Below are positions 36,861 to 44,547 of a stretch of 64,000 nucleotides of DNA, in pieces. A model generated the notes under the pieces. The model had not been told where the DNA came from, did not search any database, and saw only the letters and a list, made by a program, of their open reading frames with translations. Position 1 is the stretch's first letter, and the number at the start of each line of letters is the position of its first letter. Location: NCBI RefSeq assembly GCF_003994485.1, contig NZ_RZNJ01000003.1, forward strand, positions 310,525-374,524, given 5' to 3'. The stretch is from Arsenicitalea aurantiaca. GTDB taxonomy: Bacteria; Pseudomonadota; Alphaproteobacteria; Rhizobiales; Devosiaceae. A program made the translations under genes and the position numbers.

Positions 36861-37703
36861 ATGAAGATCGAGATCCGCCATCACCTGCGCGTCGCCATAG
36901 GCCCGGACCTGACCCGGGCGATCGAGCACCTGCTTTTGACCCCGCAGAGCGGGACGACGCAGACCGTGGACGCGTGGAGCATAGAGATGCCGGGCTTCGC
37001 CGAAGCGGCCCGCTTCAAGGATGCTTACGGGAACGTCGCCCACCTCGTCTGCCAGACCCATCCCGAGCCCGAACTCAGCGTCCTGGTGGCCGGCAGCGTC
37101 GAGACGCACGACACCCATGGGGTCGTGGGCAAGCCCGATGGCGCACCTGTACCGACGCTCTACAAGCGCCAGACGGCGCTGACCCGCTCGCCGGTGACCG
37201 TACATGGCAAGTTCCGCCATGCAGAGCGATCGGGACAGGCGCGGATCCCGCTGCTGCACCAGATCATGGAGCGGGTGGGTGAACTCTACCGCTTCGGGCT
37301 TGCCGAGGACGACGCTCCGGAAGCCGAGGGGCCGAGCCAGAGCCAGACCATGGGCACGATGACGCAGAGCCAGACGATGGGCACACCTGCACGTCCGGAG
37401 GGCAAGGCGGAAGATTTCGCGCATGCCTTTATCGGGGCGGCGCGGGCGCTCGACATTCCGGCACGGTTCGTCACCGGCTATCTCGCGGCCGAAGACGATC
37501 GCCCGGCGGTCTTTCACGCCTGGGCGGAAGCCTGGGACGATGCGCTGGGCTGGATCGGCTTTGATGCGGCGCTCGGGCTCTGCCCCGCCGAACGGCATGT
37601 GCGCGTGGCGGTGGGCCTCGATGCGGCAACCTGCCCGCCGATCCGCACCGTGCCGGCCACCGGCGCACCCGAAGTGCTGGCGCTTTCCGTCACGCCGGCC
37701 TGA
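36861..37703 (+). CDS. Transglutaminase-like protein lacking the catalytic Cys
   Basis: A 280-aa member of the bacterial transglutaminase-like family. The N-terminal beta domain (1-110) is typical. The core shows His219 (VFHAWAEAW) and Asp235 (GFDAALG), but the segment that should read G-x-C-Q-D-x-A-H is GKAEDFAH, with Ala183 in place of the nucleophile Cys. Just before it is a short duplication, QSQTMGT twice (160-175). It is probably not a protease or cross-linker and may be a structural partner of the ATP-grasp/alpha-E pair. Similar Cys-less paralogues occur in related bacteria (recollection, unchecked). Confidence 0.85.
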   Translation: MKIEIRHHLRVAIGPDLTRAIEHLLLTPQSGTTQTVDAWSIEMPGFAEAARFKDAYGNVAHLVCQTHPEPELSVLVAGSVETHDTHGVVGKPDGAPVPTLYKRQTALTRSPVTVHGKFRHAERSGQARIPLLHQIMERVGELYRFGLAEDDAPEAEGPSQSQTMGTMTQSQTMGTPARPEGKAEDFAHAFIGAARALDIPARFVTGYLAAEDDRPAVFHAWAEAWDDALGWIGFDAALGLCPAERHVRVAVGLDAATCPPIRTVPATGAPEVLALSVTPA

Positions 37704-37709
37704 AATCCG

Positions 37710-38645
37710 TCAAAGGCTCAGGAGCGCGAGCCAGATCGGGACGGTCACGACCGAGGCGACGGTCGAGATCAGGATCGTGTTGGTCGCGACGTCCACCGCC
37801 CGATTGTAGTAGGTCGCAAAGACGTAGACGTTGATGCCCGCGGGCATGGCGGCCAGCAGCACCGCATAGCGCGCCAGATCGGGGTCGACACCCAGCATCG
37901 GCACCATGATCACCCAGGCGATGGCAGGCTGGACGATGAGCTTGAGGATGGACATGGCAAGAGCCTGGGTCCAGTTGTCGGCCAGCCTGTAGGCGTTGAG
38001 GGCGCCCCCGAGCCCGAAAAGGGCAGCCGGGAACACCGCCATGGCGAGCATGGTAACCACCGCCTCGGCAGGCTCGATCAGCGTGATGCCGAGCGCGTTG
38101 AAGGCGAGACCGGCGGCAACACCCCAGAGGAGCGGGTTCATCACCACGCGCTTGGTCGCAATCAGCAGTGTGCCGCCAAGCGAGGTGCCATCCCGGCGCA
38201 CGAGTTCCATGATGACCATAGAAAGCGAAATCAGCACCGGGGCGTGTAGCGCCACGATCGAGTAGACGATCGGCATCGCCTCGTCGCCATAGGCGCGCTG
38301 CAGGATCGGCACGCCGACCAGAACGGTATTGGTGAACATGGCCGAGAAGCCGGCCGAAACCCCCTCGCCCGGGCGCCGCTTGAAGATGCGCACGGCAATA
38401 ATCGCGCCCACGGCGAGCGAAACGATCGCACCGAAATAGAATGGGAGGATCAGGCCGGGCATGAAGGCGGTGCCGAAATCGACGGTCAGCATCGCATTGA
38501 AGAGCAGGCAGGGCGTGGCGAAATTGTTGACGAAAGCGACGAGGCCGGCGACGCCCGAAGCCGGATAGAGCTTGTGGCGCACGGCGAAATAGCCCAGCGC
38601 CATCAGGGCGAAGACGGGCGCGACGACGTTGAGGATATCGAACAT
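37710..38645 (-). CDS. AEC-family (auxin efflux carrier-type) transporter
   Basis: A 311-aa inner-membrane protein with about ten helices. The start FDILNVVAPVFALMALGYFAVR and NNFATPCLLFNAML are family hallmarks, and MFTNTVLVGVPI plus FPAALFGLGGAL recur in both halves. Bacterial members export or import organic acids such as malonate; the substrate is unknown. It converges with the transglutaminase-like gene, 6 bp apart. Confidence 0.9.
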   Translation of the reverse strand: MFDILNVVAPVFALMALGYFAVRHKLYPASGVAGLVAFVNNFATPCLLFNAMLTVDFGTAFMPGLILPFYFGAIVSLAVGAIIAVRIFKRRPGEGVSAGFSAMFTNTVLVGVPILQRAYGDEAMPIVYSIVALHAPVLISLSMVIMELVRRDGTSLGGTLLIATKRVVMNPLLWGVAAGLAFNALGITLIEPAEAVVTMLAMAVFPAALFGLGGALNAYRLADNWTQALAMSILKLIVQPAIAWVIMVPMLGVDPDLARYAVLLAAMPAGINVYVFATYYNRAVDVATNTILISTVASVVTVPIWLALLSL

Positions 38646-38728
38646 GAAGCTGGGCCGGCGAGGATAGGGTCAATCGACCTTGCATGGCCGGCCTGCCCCG
38701 TCAAGGAAACAGGGCTCGGGCGGCTGCC

Positions 38729-39280
38729 TCAGGCGCGCCAGGCGTCGAACGATCCGCCCATGACGAGGGCCCAGAAGGTGCCATAGCGCGACCGCGTACC
38801 CTCGGCCGTGTTGGCGGTCGCCAGCCCGAATTCGACGAAGTTGGGGCTCAAAAGCGTGAAGCGGTGGCTCGGGGAGTTGAGCCAGCCCTCGATCGCGTGC
38901 TCGAGCGTCTTGTGGCCGGCAGCGACGTTCTCGCCGACGGCCCCCAGATACCCCGCCTCGGTGACACGCTGGCGGAGCGTCGTGCCCAGATCATGCGAAA
39001 GGGTATCGCGCGAGGCCATGCGTTCGGCCTGGAAGCGGGCGGCGGAGGCGAGCTGCGCATTGTAGGCGAGCGCGGGGGCGCCATTGGCGCGCCGGACGGC
39101 GTTGATCGTCTGCGTCATGGTCGCGACGCTGAGCTGGCCGGGCGGGGTCCGCGTCTCGATCCGCGGCATTGTGGGGCTGCAGGCGGCGAGGAGGGCGGCG
39201 CCCCCGAGCATCAGCACGGTGCGGCGCGAGAGGCTGGTTGCTGCGGGCACGATGGGTGCGGCGGGATCAGGCAAGGTCAT
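38729..39280 (-). CDS. CAP-domain (SCP-like) lipoprotein
   Basis: A 183-aa protein with a lipoprotein signal: RRTVLMLGGAALLAAC around residues 19-34, with the lipidated Cys at the end. The mature part is a CAP domain: NAVRRANGAPALAYNAQLASAA, SHDLGTTLRQRV, GENVAAGHKTLEHAIEGWLNSPSHR. Bacterial CAP proteins sit in the periplasm or on membranes and their activity is mostly unknown. The start overlaps the end of the kinase gene by 14 bp, so the two are probably cotranscribed. Confidence 0.88.
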   Translation of the reverse strand: MTLPDPAAPIVPAATSLSRRTVLMLGGAALLAACSPTMPRIETRTPPGQLSVATMTQTINAVRRANGAPALAYNAQLASAARFQAERMASRDTLSHDLGTTLRQRVTEAGYLGAVGENVAAGHKTLEHAIEGWLNSPSHRFTLLSPNFVEFGLATANTAEGTRSRYGTFWALVMGGSFDAWRA

Positions 39281-40121
39281 GGGCGGCCAGCAGGTTGGGG
39301 AGCATGGTGAGCTGCAGGGTGATCGGCCGACCGGCCGCGACATCCCAGCAGGCGGTGAGCGCGGTATGGGCGGCGGCAAAGGCGAGGATGCGCTTGCGGC
39401 TGTGGCCAAGTCGGGAAGAGAGAATGTCGGCAAGCGCGTTGACGCGCGCCGGATCGGTGACGCGCTTGGTGTCCCCGGCGGGATTGAGGAAGACTGGCGC
39501 CAGTTCGTAGACCGGATCGCCGACGAGCCCGATGGGATCGATCGCGAGCCAGCCGCGCGGGGAAGAGAGGATGGTGTCGTGGTGCAGATCGCCATGAAGC
39601 GGGATCTGCGGGGCGGGCTTGTCGAAGAGACGGTGGGCGATGCCGAGGGCGCGCGCGAGGAGATCCTTGCTCATGGCGGGCCAGGCGCCGGGGCGGGAGC
39701 CGAACAGCGCCTCGAAACGCGCCCGGACCGGAAGGAGATCTTCGGGCATGGGCAGTGCGCGCGGGCGGTGCAGTTCGCTCACCACATGCGCAAGCGCGAT
39801 GGTCGCTTCCTCGTCGCGGCCCGCGCGAGCGGGTGCGCCGAGGGTATCCCCGTCGAGCCATTCCATGAAGATGATGCCGTCGGTGGCATCGAACACGGTG
39901 GCGGCGCCCTCCCCGCCATACCAGGCCATGAGGCCCGCGCCGCGCGCTTCGCTCTCATCGGCATCGGGCTTGAGCTGCTTGAGCACCGCGGGGCTGCGTC
40001 CATTCTGGTCGACGCGATAGATCCAGCTCGTATCTGTTTCCGCGAGCAGCGTCGCCTTGGACAGCGACCAGCGGATCATGGCCTTGCTGAGGGCGGTTTC
40101 GGCGGGGGAGCGATTCATCAT
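39267..40121 (-). CDS. APH(6)/hydroxyurea-type small-molecule phosphotransferase
   Basis: A 284-aa kinase-fold protein. The catalytic loop is IPLHGDLHHDTIL and the metal-binding loop LAIDPIGLVGDP, both typical of the APH(6)/hydroxyurea resistance kinase family. AVLKQLKPDADESE carries the ATP-contacting Lys. Chromosomal members need not confer resistance, and the true substrate is unknown. Two adjacent ATG codons (40121 and 40118) can start it. Confidence 0.85.
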   Translation of the reverse strand: MMNRSPAETALSKAMIRWSLSKATLLAETDTSWIYRVDQNGRSPAVLKQLKPDADESEARGAGLMAWYGGEGAATVFDATDGIIFMEWLDGDTLGAPARAGRDEEATIALAHVVSELHRPRALPMPEDLLPVRARFEALFGSRPGAWPAMSKDLLARALGIAHRLFDKPAPQIPLHGDLHHDTILSSPRGWLAIDPIGLVGDPVYELAPVFLNPAGDTKRVTDPARVNALADILSSRLGHSRKRILAFAAAHTALTACWDVAAGRPITLQLTMLPNLLAAHDLA

Positions 40122-40283
40122 GGGCGCGATTAAAGCAGAGCTGTGCACAAAGTGCGACCGGCAAGAGATGAAGAGCGGTTATACCGGAAATGACGGCATT
40201 TGAACTAAATTAAGCCTGTTCGCGGATGCCGCTGGTTCGCCACCCGGGTTCGCCGCACTCTTGCCGCAAAGCAGGAGGGACGG

Positions 40284-40448
40284 ATGGCCAATATCGATAT
40301 CGGCGGCGTTAGACCCCAGGTGCGGGCACGGATCGATGCACTGATCGCGCTGCGGCTGCGGCGGATCCAGACCATGCTTTTGGGCAGCGCGTTTGCCTCC
40401 GCAGCGATCGTCGGGGCGGCGGCCGCGTTCGTCCTCGCGCTCTACTGA
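40284..40448 (+). CDS. Small membrane peptide (54 aa), unknown function
   Basis: ATG 40284 follows a strong AGGAGG site by 7 bp. The 54-codon frame begins MANIDIGGVRPQVRARIDAL, has a basic amphipathic middle (ALRLRRIQ) and ends in one hydrophobic helix (roughly residues 31-53) with the terminus LALY. It looks like a single-pass inner-membrane peptide with a cytoplasmic N terminus. Its stop overlaps the convergent membrane-protein gene by 7 bp. The family is not recognised. Confidence 0.6.
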   Translation: MANIDIGGVRPQVRARIDALIALRLRRIQTMLLGSAFASAAIVGAAAAFVLALY

Positions 40449-41398
40449 GGCGCAGCGGGCGGCCGGCCCATCCAGAGGGCGAGCGCAAGAGTTGCGAGCA
40501 GAGCGAGGGCGGGCGCGAGGAAGGTCCAGGGTCCGCCAAGCCCGGCAAGGCCCGCCAGGGGCAGGAGCACGAGAAGGCTGGCGAGGAACCACGCCGTCAT
40601 GCGCCGCTTGTCTGTGCGCAGGATGGCGGGGGCGGCCCGCTGGACGGGCAGGAGATCGGCAGTCGCGAGGGCGATCGGAACTGCGCCGAGCACAAGGGCC
40701 TGCTGGGGATCGAACCAGCCCAGGACGATGCCGTTGAGCGCGAGGAAAACCAGCATCAGCCCCAGATAGGAGGTGCCGAGCCGGCCCATGGCGAGACGCG
40801 CCGGCGGCCAGGCGAGGACGAGGAAGCCGCCAGACGCCGCGGCGAGCCCGACCATCCACCAAAGGCCCGGCTGATCGAGGCTGGCGCGGCCCGAAAACAG
40901 GGCGAGCGCGGCAGCAGCCGAGAGCATGAGCGCGGCCTGGCTTGCTGCAAGTCCGGCGATCCGGTCCATCCGCGCGAAGGCCGAAATCCATCCGAGCGCG
41001 CCGATGACGACGATGCCGAGCAGTACCGGCGCAGGCAGGGCGATGCCCGTTTCGGTGCGAAGCAGAAATAGCGGTATCCCGAGCCCGATGAGGAGCGCGA
41101 GGAGCAGCGCCGTGACGCCGAGGCGCCAGGGACGGCCAAGCGCCCGGCGATCGGCGAGATAACCGAACCCGGCGGCAAAAAGCGAGACGAGGAGCACGAG
41201 CGCTGCAGGCCAGGGCGCGTGATAGGCGACAAAGAGCGTGACCAGAACGCCGCCAAGCGCGATGCCGAGCCCGCCAGCCAGAGGCGAGCCGGCTGCGCCA
41301 ATCGTGGAGGACTGGCGCGCCTGGCGGAGCACGAGGGCGGTCGCGACGAACGAAACGATCGCGGCGAGTGCGCTGAAGGCGAAACCGGCGACGAGCAT
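40442..41398 (-). CDS. Polytopic membrane protein, MraY/WecA-like but degenerate
   Basis: A 318-aa protein with about ten hydrophobic segments. SPLAGGLGIALGG (residues 38-50) resembles the P-x-G-G motif after the first helix of MraY/WecA phospho-sugar transferases, and GYLADRRALGRPWRL resembles their G-x-L-D-D-R-x-x-L segment with the first Asp changed to Ala. Later catalytic motifs are not obvious, so activity is doubtful. It could equally be an unrelated membrane protein. Nothing nearby indicates a polysaccharide pathway. Confidence 0.6.
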   Translation of the reverse strand: MLVAGFAFSALAAIVSFVATALVLRQARQSSTIGAAGSPLAGGLGIALGGVLVTLFVAYHAPWPAALVLLVSLFAAGFGYLADRRALGRPWRLGVTALLLALLIGLGIPLFLLRTETGIALPAPVLLGIVVIGALGWISAFARMDRIAGLAASQAALMLSAAAALALFSGRASLDQPGLWWMVGLAAASGGFLVLAWPPARLAMGRLGTSYLGLMLVFLALNGIVLGWFDPQQALVLGAVPIALATADLLPVQRAAPAILRTDKRRMTAWFLASLLVLLPLAGLAGLGGPWTFLAPALALLATLALALWMGRPPAAPQ

Positions 41399-41460
41399 GC
41401 CATACCCCTTCGAGATGCCGGCGGGAGGGCCATGTCTTATCTAGCGCGTCCGCAGCGCAG

Positions 41461-42063
41461 TTAGAACCGGTGTTGACTCGGCTGTGAACCGGTTTGTTCG
41501 GGCTTTGCGGGGCGATGGGGGCGGCTCAGCCAGGGCGAGCCCGAAAGGACGAAGCGCCATGGCGTTTCGACTCCGCGGGTGATGCCGATGCGGGGGCCGC
41601 TCAGGCTCTCGAACGTCTCGTCGGGCATACCGATTGCGAAGGGTGGACGATCGAGCGGGGCGGCATCGTGGCTCCGGTCGACGCCGAGGGCCGCGCAAAG
41701 CCGGCCCGGGCCCGAGCAGAGCTGCCTGTCGGGCATCTCCCCGCGCCGATTGCGCATGATCTCGAGGCCGCAGAGGGGCTCGAGCGCCCGGATCAAAACT
41801 GCGCTGCCGGGATGACAGACGACATTGAGGCACCAGTGAATGCCGTAGGAACGGTAGACATAGGCATGACCGGGCGGGCCGAACATGGCACGGTTGCGGG
41901 GCGTGGGGCCGCGGAAACTATGGGACGCGGGGTCTGCCGCGTCATAGGCCTCGGTCTCCACGATGCGGCCACCCACCCCATCGACGGTGAGGAGCGCGCC
42001 GATGAGGCTGCGGGCGATCTGCTCGGCAGGAGCGTCGAAATCGGCGCGGTCAAGCGAGCGCAT
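41461..42063 (-). CDS. mpg: DNA-3-methyladenine glycosylase II, AAG/MPG family
   Basis: A 200-aa repair enzyme. Family motifs are [35 protein letters not shown] (the E-x-E-A-Y catalytic region), [27 protein letters not shown] and [13 protein letters not shown]. It excises 3-methyladenine, hypoxanthine and related bases. The C-terminal 20 residues are Pro/Gln-rich and not part of the fold. It complements the unrelated Tag enzyme at 2844. Confidence 0.92.
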   Translation of the reverse strand: MRSLDRADFDAPAEQIARSLIGALLTVDGVGGRIVETEAYDAADPASHSFRGPTPRNRAMFGPPGHAYVYRSYGIHWCLNVVCHPGSAVLIRALEPLCGLEIMRNRRGEMPDRQLCSGPGRLCAALGVDRSHDAAPLDRPPFAIGMPDETFESLSGPRIGITRGVETPWRFVLSGSPWLSRPHRPAKPEQTGSQPSQHRF

Positions 42064-42080
42064 CGTGCTCCATCGGTCGA

Positions 42081-42791
42081 TCAGGTCGGAATCAGGCGGC
42101 GATACTCGGCTTCTGCCGCACCGTACGAGCCATTGGCCTGGCGCTCCAGCCCGCTGCGATCGAGAATGACCAGTTGCCCGCGCCGCGCCCGGATCAGCCC
42201 CTTGCCCTCCAGGATGTGGATGGCGACGGTCACGCCGGGCCGGCGTACCCCGAGCATGACGGCAAGGAATTCGTGGGTGAGGCTCACCTCCGCCCCATCC
42301 ATGCGATCATGGGTCATGAGGAGCCAGCGCGCGAGCCGTTCCTCGAGCTTGCTGTGGCCATTGGCGAGCGCGGTGCAGGCGGTCTGGTGCAGCATGGTGT
42401 GCACATAGCGCAGCAGAAGATCCCGCAGCGTGCGGCTCTGCTCGAAACATTCGCGCAGGATGGCGCCCGGGACCCGCCAGCCCCAGCCGCCAACCTGCAT
42501 GAACGTAACGTGCGGGGTGGTTTCGGCTCCCAGCAGCAGTGCCGTGCCAGTCATGCCGTCGCGGCCGGCGATGCCGACCTCGATATCGCGACCGCCCTGC
42601 ATGTGGGCCACAATCGAAGCCAGGCCCGCCTCAAAGAAATACCCATACTCCACGGGCTCGTTGGCCCGTTCCAGCTCGTGACGCAAATCCAGCGTGACCC
42701 GTTCAAGATGCGGGGCAACCAGCGCAAAATCAGCCGGCGTCATGGCCTTCAGCAATGCATTACGCGAGCCATCCTGCCGAATACCGTTCAT
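42081..42791 (-). CDS. Crp/Fnr-type transcriptional regulator, copy 1
   Basis: A 236-aa protein with an N-terminal cyclic-nucleotide-binding-like beta roll (about 15-130) and a C-terminal winged helix (about 155-225; [28 protein letters not shown]). There is no FNR-type cysteine cluster, and the recognition helix (RRPGVTVA) lacks the E-x-x-S-R of FNR/FixK. GAGGAAA lies 3 bp before ATG 42791. It is a tandem paralogue of the next regulator. The signal is unknown. Confidence 0.88.
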   Translation of the reverse strand: MNGIRQDGSRNALLKAMTPADFALVAPHLERVTLDLRHELERANEPVEYGYFFEAGLASIVAHMQGGRDIEVGIAGRDGMTGTALLLGAETTPHVTFMQVGGWGWRVPGAILRECFEQSRTLRDLLLRYVHTMLHQTACTALANGHSKLEERLARWLLMTHDRMDGAEVSLTHEFLAVMLGVRRPGVTVAIHILEGKGLIRARRGQLVILDRSGLERQANGSYGAAEAEYRRLIPT

Positions 42792-42919
42792 AGTTTCCTC
42801 TAAACCGGGCAATGACTTAACGCACAGCGCGACAGCCCGCGCCGGCAAATTAGCCGATCACGCGCCCCCTGCAACGCAAGGTCCGTAAGCGTACCGTCCG
42901 GTTCGGAGCGGCCTCCGGG

Positions 42920-43708
42920 CTAGGATCGAATGCCCAGAAGACGCCGATATTCACCCTCGGCCATGCCGTAGGCTCCATCTGCCAACTCGATCAGGCCGTC
43001 CCTATCCTTGATCTGGACCGCGCCGCGCACCGAGCGGATGAGCCCCTTGCCCTCGAGGATGTGCATGGCGACCGTCACGCCCGGGCGACGCACACCCAGC
43101 ATGACCGAGAGAAACTCATGGGTGATCGCAAACCGATCAGTGTCGAGCCGATCCTGCACCATGACGAGCCAGCGCGCGAGCCGCTCCTCGAGTTTCGAGC
43201 GGCCATTAGCAAGCGCGGTCGAGGCGATCTGCATGGTGAGGGCGCGGGCATAGCGATGGAGGAGCGCGGTGAGGGTCGGGCTGCGGTCCATGGCGTCGCG
43301 CAAAGCGGCAGGCTCCATGACGAGTGCTGCGCCAGGGGCCTGAACGATGGTGGTGTGTGGGCTCCGATCATCGTGCTGCACGAAGGCGGTGCCGGTCATG
43401 CCGTCGCGCCCGATGATGCCAACCTCCATGTCGCGCCCGCGCGGCAAGGTGGCGACGACCGATACGAGGCCATCCTCGGGGAAATAGACCCGCCGGATAG
43501 GCTCGTGGGCAGCCTCGAGCACTTCGCGCGTTTCGAGCATCACCGGCTCGAGGTGAGGACGCAATAGGTGCACATCCTCCTCCGTCATCAGCTTCAGGAG
43601 ACGGTTCGCATAGTGCAGGGACTGTTCGATCAGATCCTCCAGCGGCGCTTCAGCTGCCTGTTTGATGGTGGTCTTGCCGACATTTGCGAAGGGTAATCGC
43701 AAGTTCAT
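42920..43708 (-). CDS. Crp/Fnr-type transcriptional regulator, copy 2
   Basis: A 262-aa paralogue of the neighbouring regulator: both share [12 protein letters not shown] in the beta roll, [19 protein letters not shown] in the long helix (copy 1 is near-identical) and the recognition segment [12 protein letters not shown]. The N terminus is about 25 residues longer. The pair, 128 bp apart and in the same direction, looks like a tandem duplication that has since diverged. It has no cysteine cluster for oxygen sensing. Confidence 0.88.
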   Translation of the reverse strand: MNLRLPFANVGKTTIKQAAEAPLEDLIEQSLHYANRLLKLMTEEDVHLLRPHLEPVMLETREVLEAAHEPIRRVYFPEDGLVSVVATLPRGRDMEVGIIGRDGMTGTAFVQHDDRSPHTTIVQAPGAALVMEPAALRDAMDRSPTLTALLHRYARALTMQIASTALANGRSKLEERLARWLVMVQDRLDTDRFAITHEFLSVMLGVRRPGVTVAMHILEGKGLIRSVRGAVQIKDRDGLIELADGAYGMAEGEYRRLLGIRS

Positions 43709-43810
43709 TGCGGATCAACCAGCCGAGGCCCGTTGGGGTTGCAGACGGATGCGGGCGGCCGGAATTCCGGTCGCCCGCACGGGTCAGACTAGACGCGACG
43801 TTCAGCGGCC

Positions 43811-43849
43811 GCCGCCGGGACCACCGCTGCCGCCACCGGGACCACCGCT
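43811..43849. repeat. Short GC-rich tandem repeat, two copies, period 21 bp
   Basis: The 18-bp unit at 43811-43828 recurs at 43832-43849 with one change; both contain GGGACCACCGCT. In one minus-strand frame it would encode a Gly/Pro-rich tail, but no start codon serves that frame. Confidence 0.5.
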
Positions 43850-44002
43850 CGGGCGCCAGGTCTGACGGTGTCGGAACCAGGTTCAAAGACATGATGTTAC
43901 GCGCTCCGCGTGACCATCGCATCCTCTGTCGGCGCATGCGCGCGGCGATCCCCGGGACGCGTTCGGCACACTGACATGTTACGCCTTCGGCAACCTTCCG
44001 TC

Positions 44003-44016
44003 TTGATGGATATCAA
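44003..44016. promoter_or_regulatory. FNR/FixK-type box (anaerobox) upstream of hsp20
   Basis: TTGAT-GGAT-ATCAA matches the FNR/FixK consensus TTGAT-N4-ATCAA exactly. It lies 63 bp before the hsp20 ATG, a good place for class II or class I activation. The two local Crp-like proteins lack FNR recognition residues, so a FixK/FnrL elsewhere would be the binder. Confidence 0.7.
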
Positions 44017-44079
44017 ATCGTAAATGCGGGGTCGGGGTATGTTCGAATCCGCACCGTAGCGGTGCCGGAGGCTCATGAC

Positions 44080-44544
44080 ATGGCACGCCTGAAGCTCGTC
44101 GGACAATCGGCGCGGGCAATGGCGATCGGACAGCGCGGCGGGCGCCGGCAGGGGCCGCCCAGCGCCATGCGCGCGGCCGGAGCCTGGGCCAGCGAAGCCA
44201 GTTTCGGCTGGACTCCTCCGATGGATATTACGGATAGCAACGGGGCGATACGCATCGCGATCGACCTGCCCGGGCTCGCGCCCGAGGCCATCACGATCGA
44301 ACTCGCAGGTGCGCTGCTGGTGGTCCGGGGCGAGCGCACCACGGCGCCGTCGGCCAATGTCGGCGCGCCCTATCAGGGCGAGAGGCAGTTCGGCGCGTTT
44401 TCGCAGGCGGTCTACTTCGCCGACCCGCCCGAGCCGGACGCCGTGCGCGCCGAACTCTCGCGCGGGGTGCTCACCATCACCGTGCCGCGCCCGCCCGGGC
44501 CGGGCGAACGCGTGCAGATTGCGGTGGTTGAAAAGCTTACCTGA
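44080..44544 (+). CDS. Small heat-shock protein (Hsp20/alpha-crystallin family)
   Basis: A 154-aa chaperone. After a basic, disordered N terminus (about 1-45) comes the alpha-crystallin domain: PPMDITDSNGAIRIAIDLPGL, then LLVVRGERT, and near the end the L-x-x-G-V-L-x-I-x-V motif (LSRGVLTITVPRP). It prevents aggregation of unfolded proteins. ATG 44080 has GGAGG 8 bp upstream; a GTG at 44062 would add six residues. The upstream anaerobox suggests induction by low oxygen. Confidence 0.9.
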   Translation: MARLKLVGQSARAMAIGQRGGRRQGPPSAMRAAGAWASEASFGWTPPMDITDSNGAIRIAIDLPGLAPEAITIELAGALLVVRGERTTAPSANVGAPYQGERQFGAFSQAVYFADPPEPDAVRAELSRGVLTITVPRPPGPGERVQIAVVEKLT

Positions 44545-44547
44545 AGA

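Larger units (their letters stand above)
43709..44079. other. Divergent intergenic region (371 bp) between a Crp/Fnr gene and hsp20
   Basis: The region holds the TTGAT-N4-ATCAA box at 44003-44016 and a 21-bp-period GC-rich tandem repeat at 43811-43849. An open frame on the minus strand (43650-43937) is an Arg-rich frame with no recognisable product. Confidence 0.6.

Noticed and set aside
39267-40121. Acquired streptomycin-resistance gene
   Set aside because: The kinase family fits, but there are no mobile elements or composition shift, and it is coupled to a housekeeping-type lipoprotein gene.
43650-43937. 95-aa minus-strand frame over the tandem repeat
   Set aside because: Overlaps a regulator start in another frame, is Arg-rich and lacks a ribosome site.
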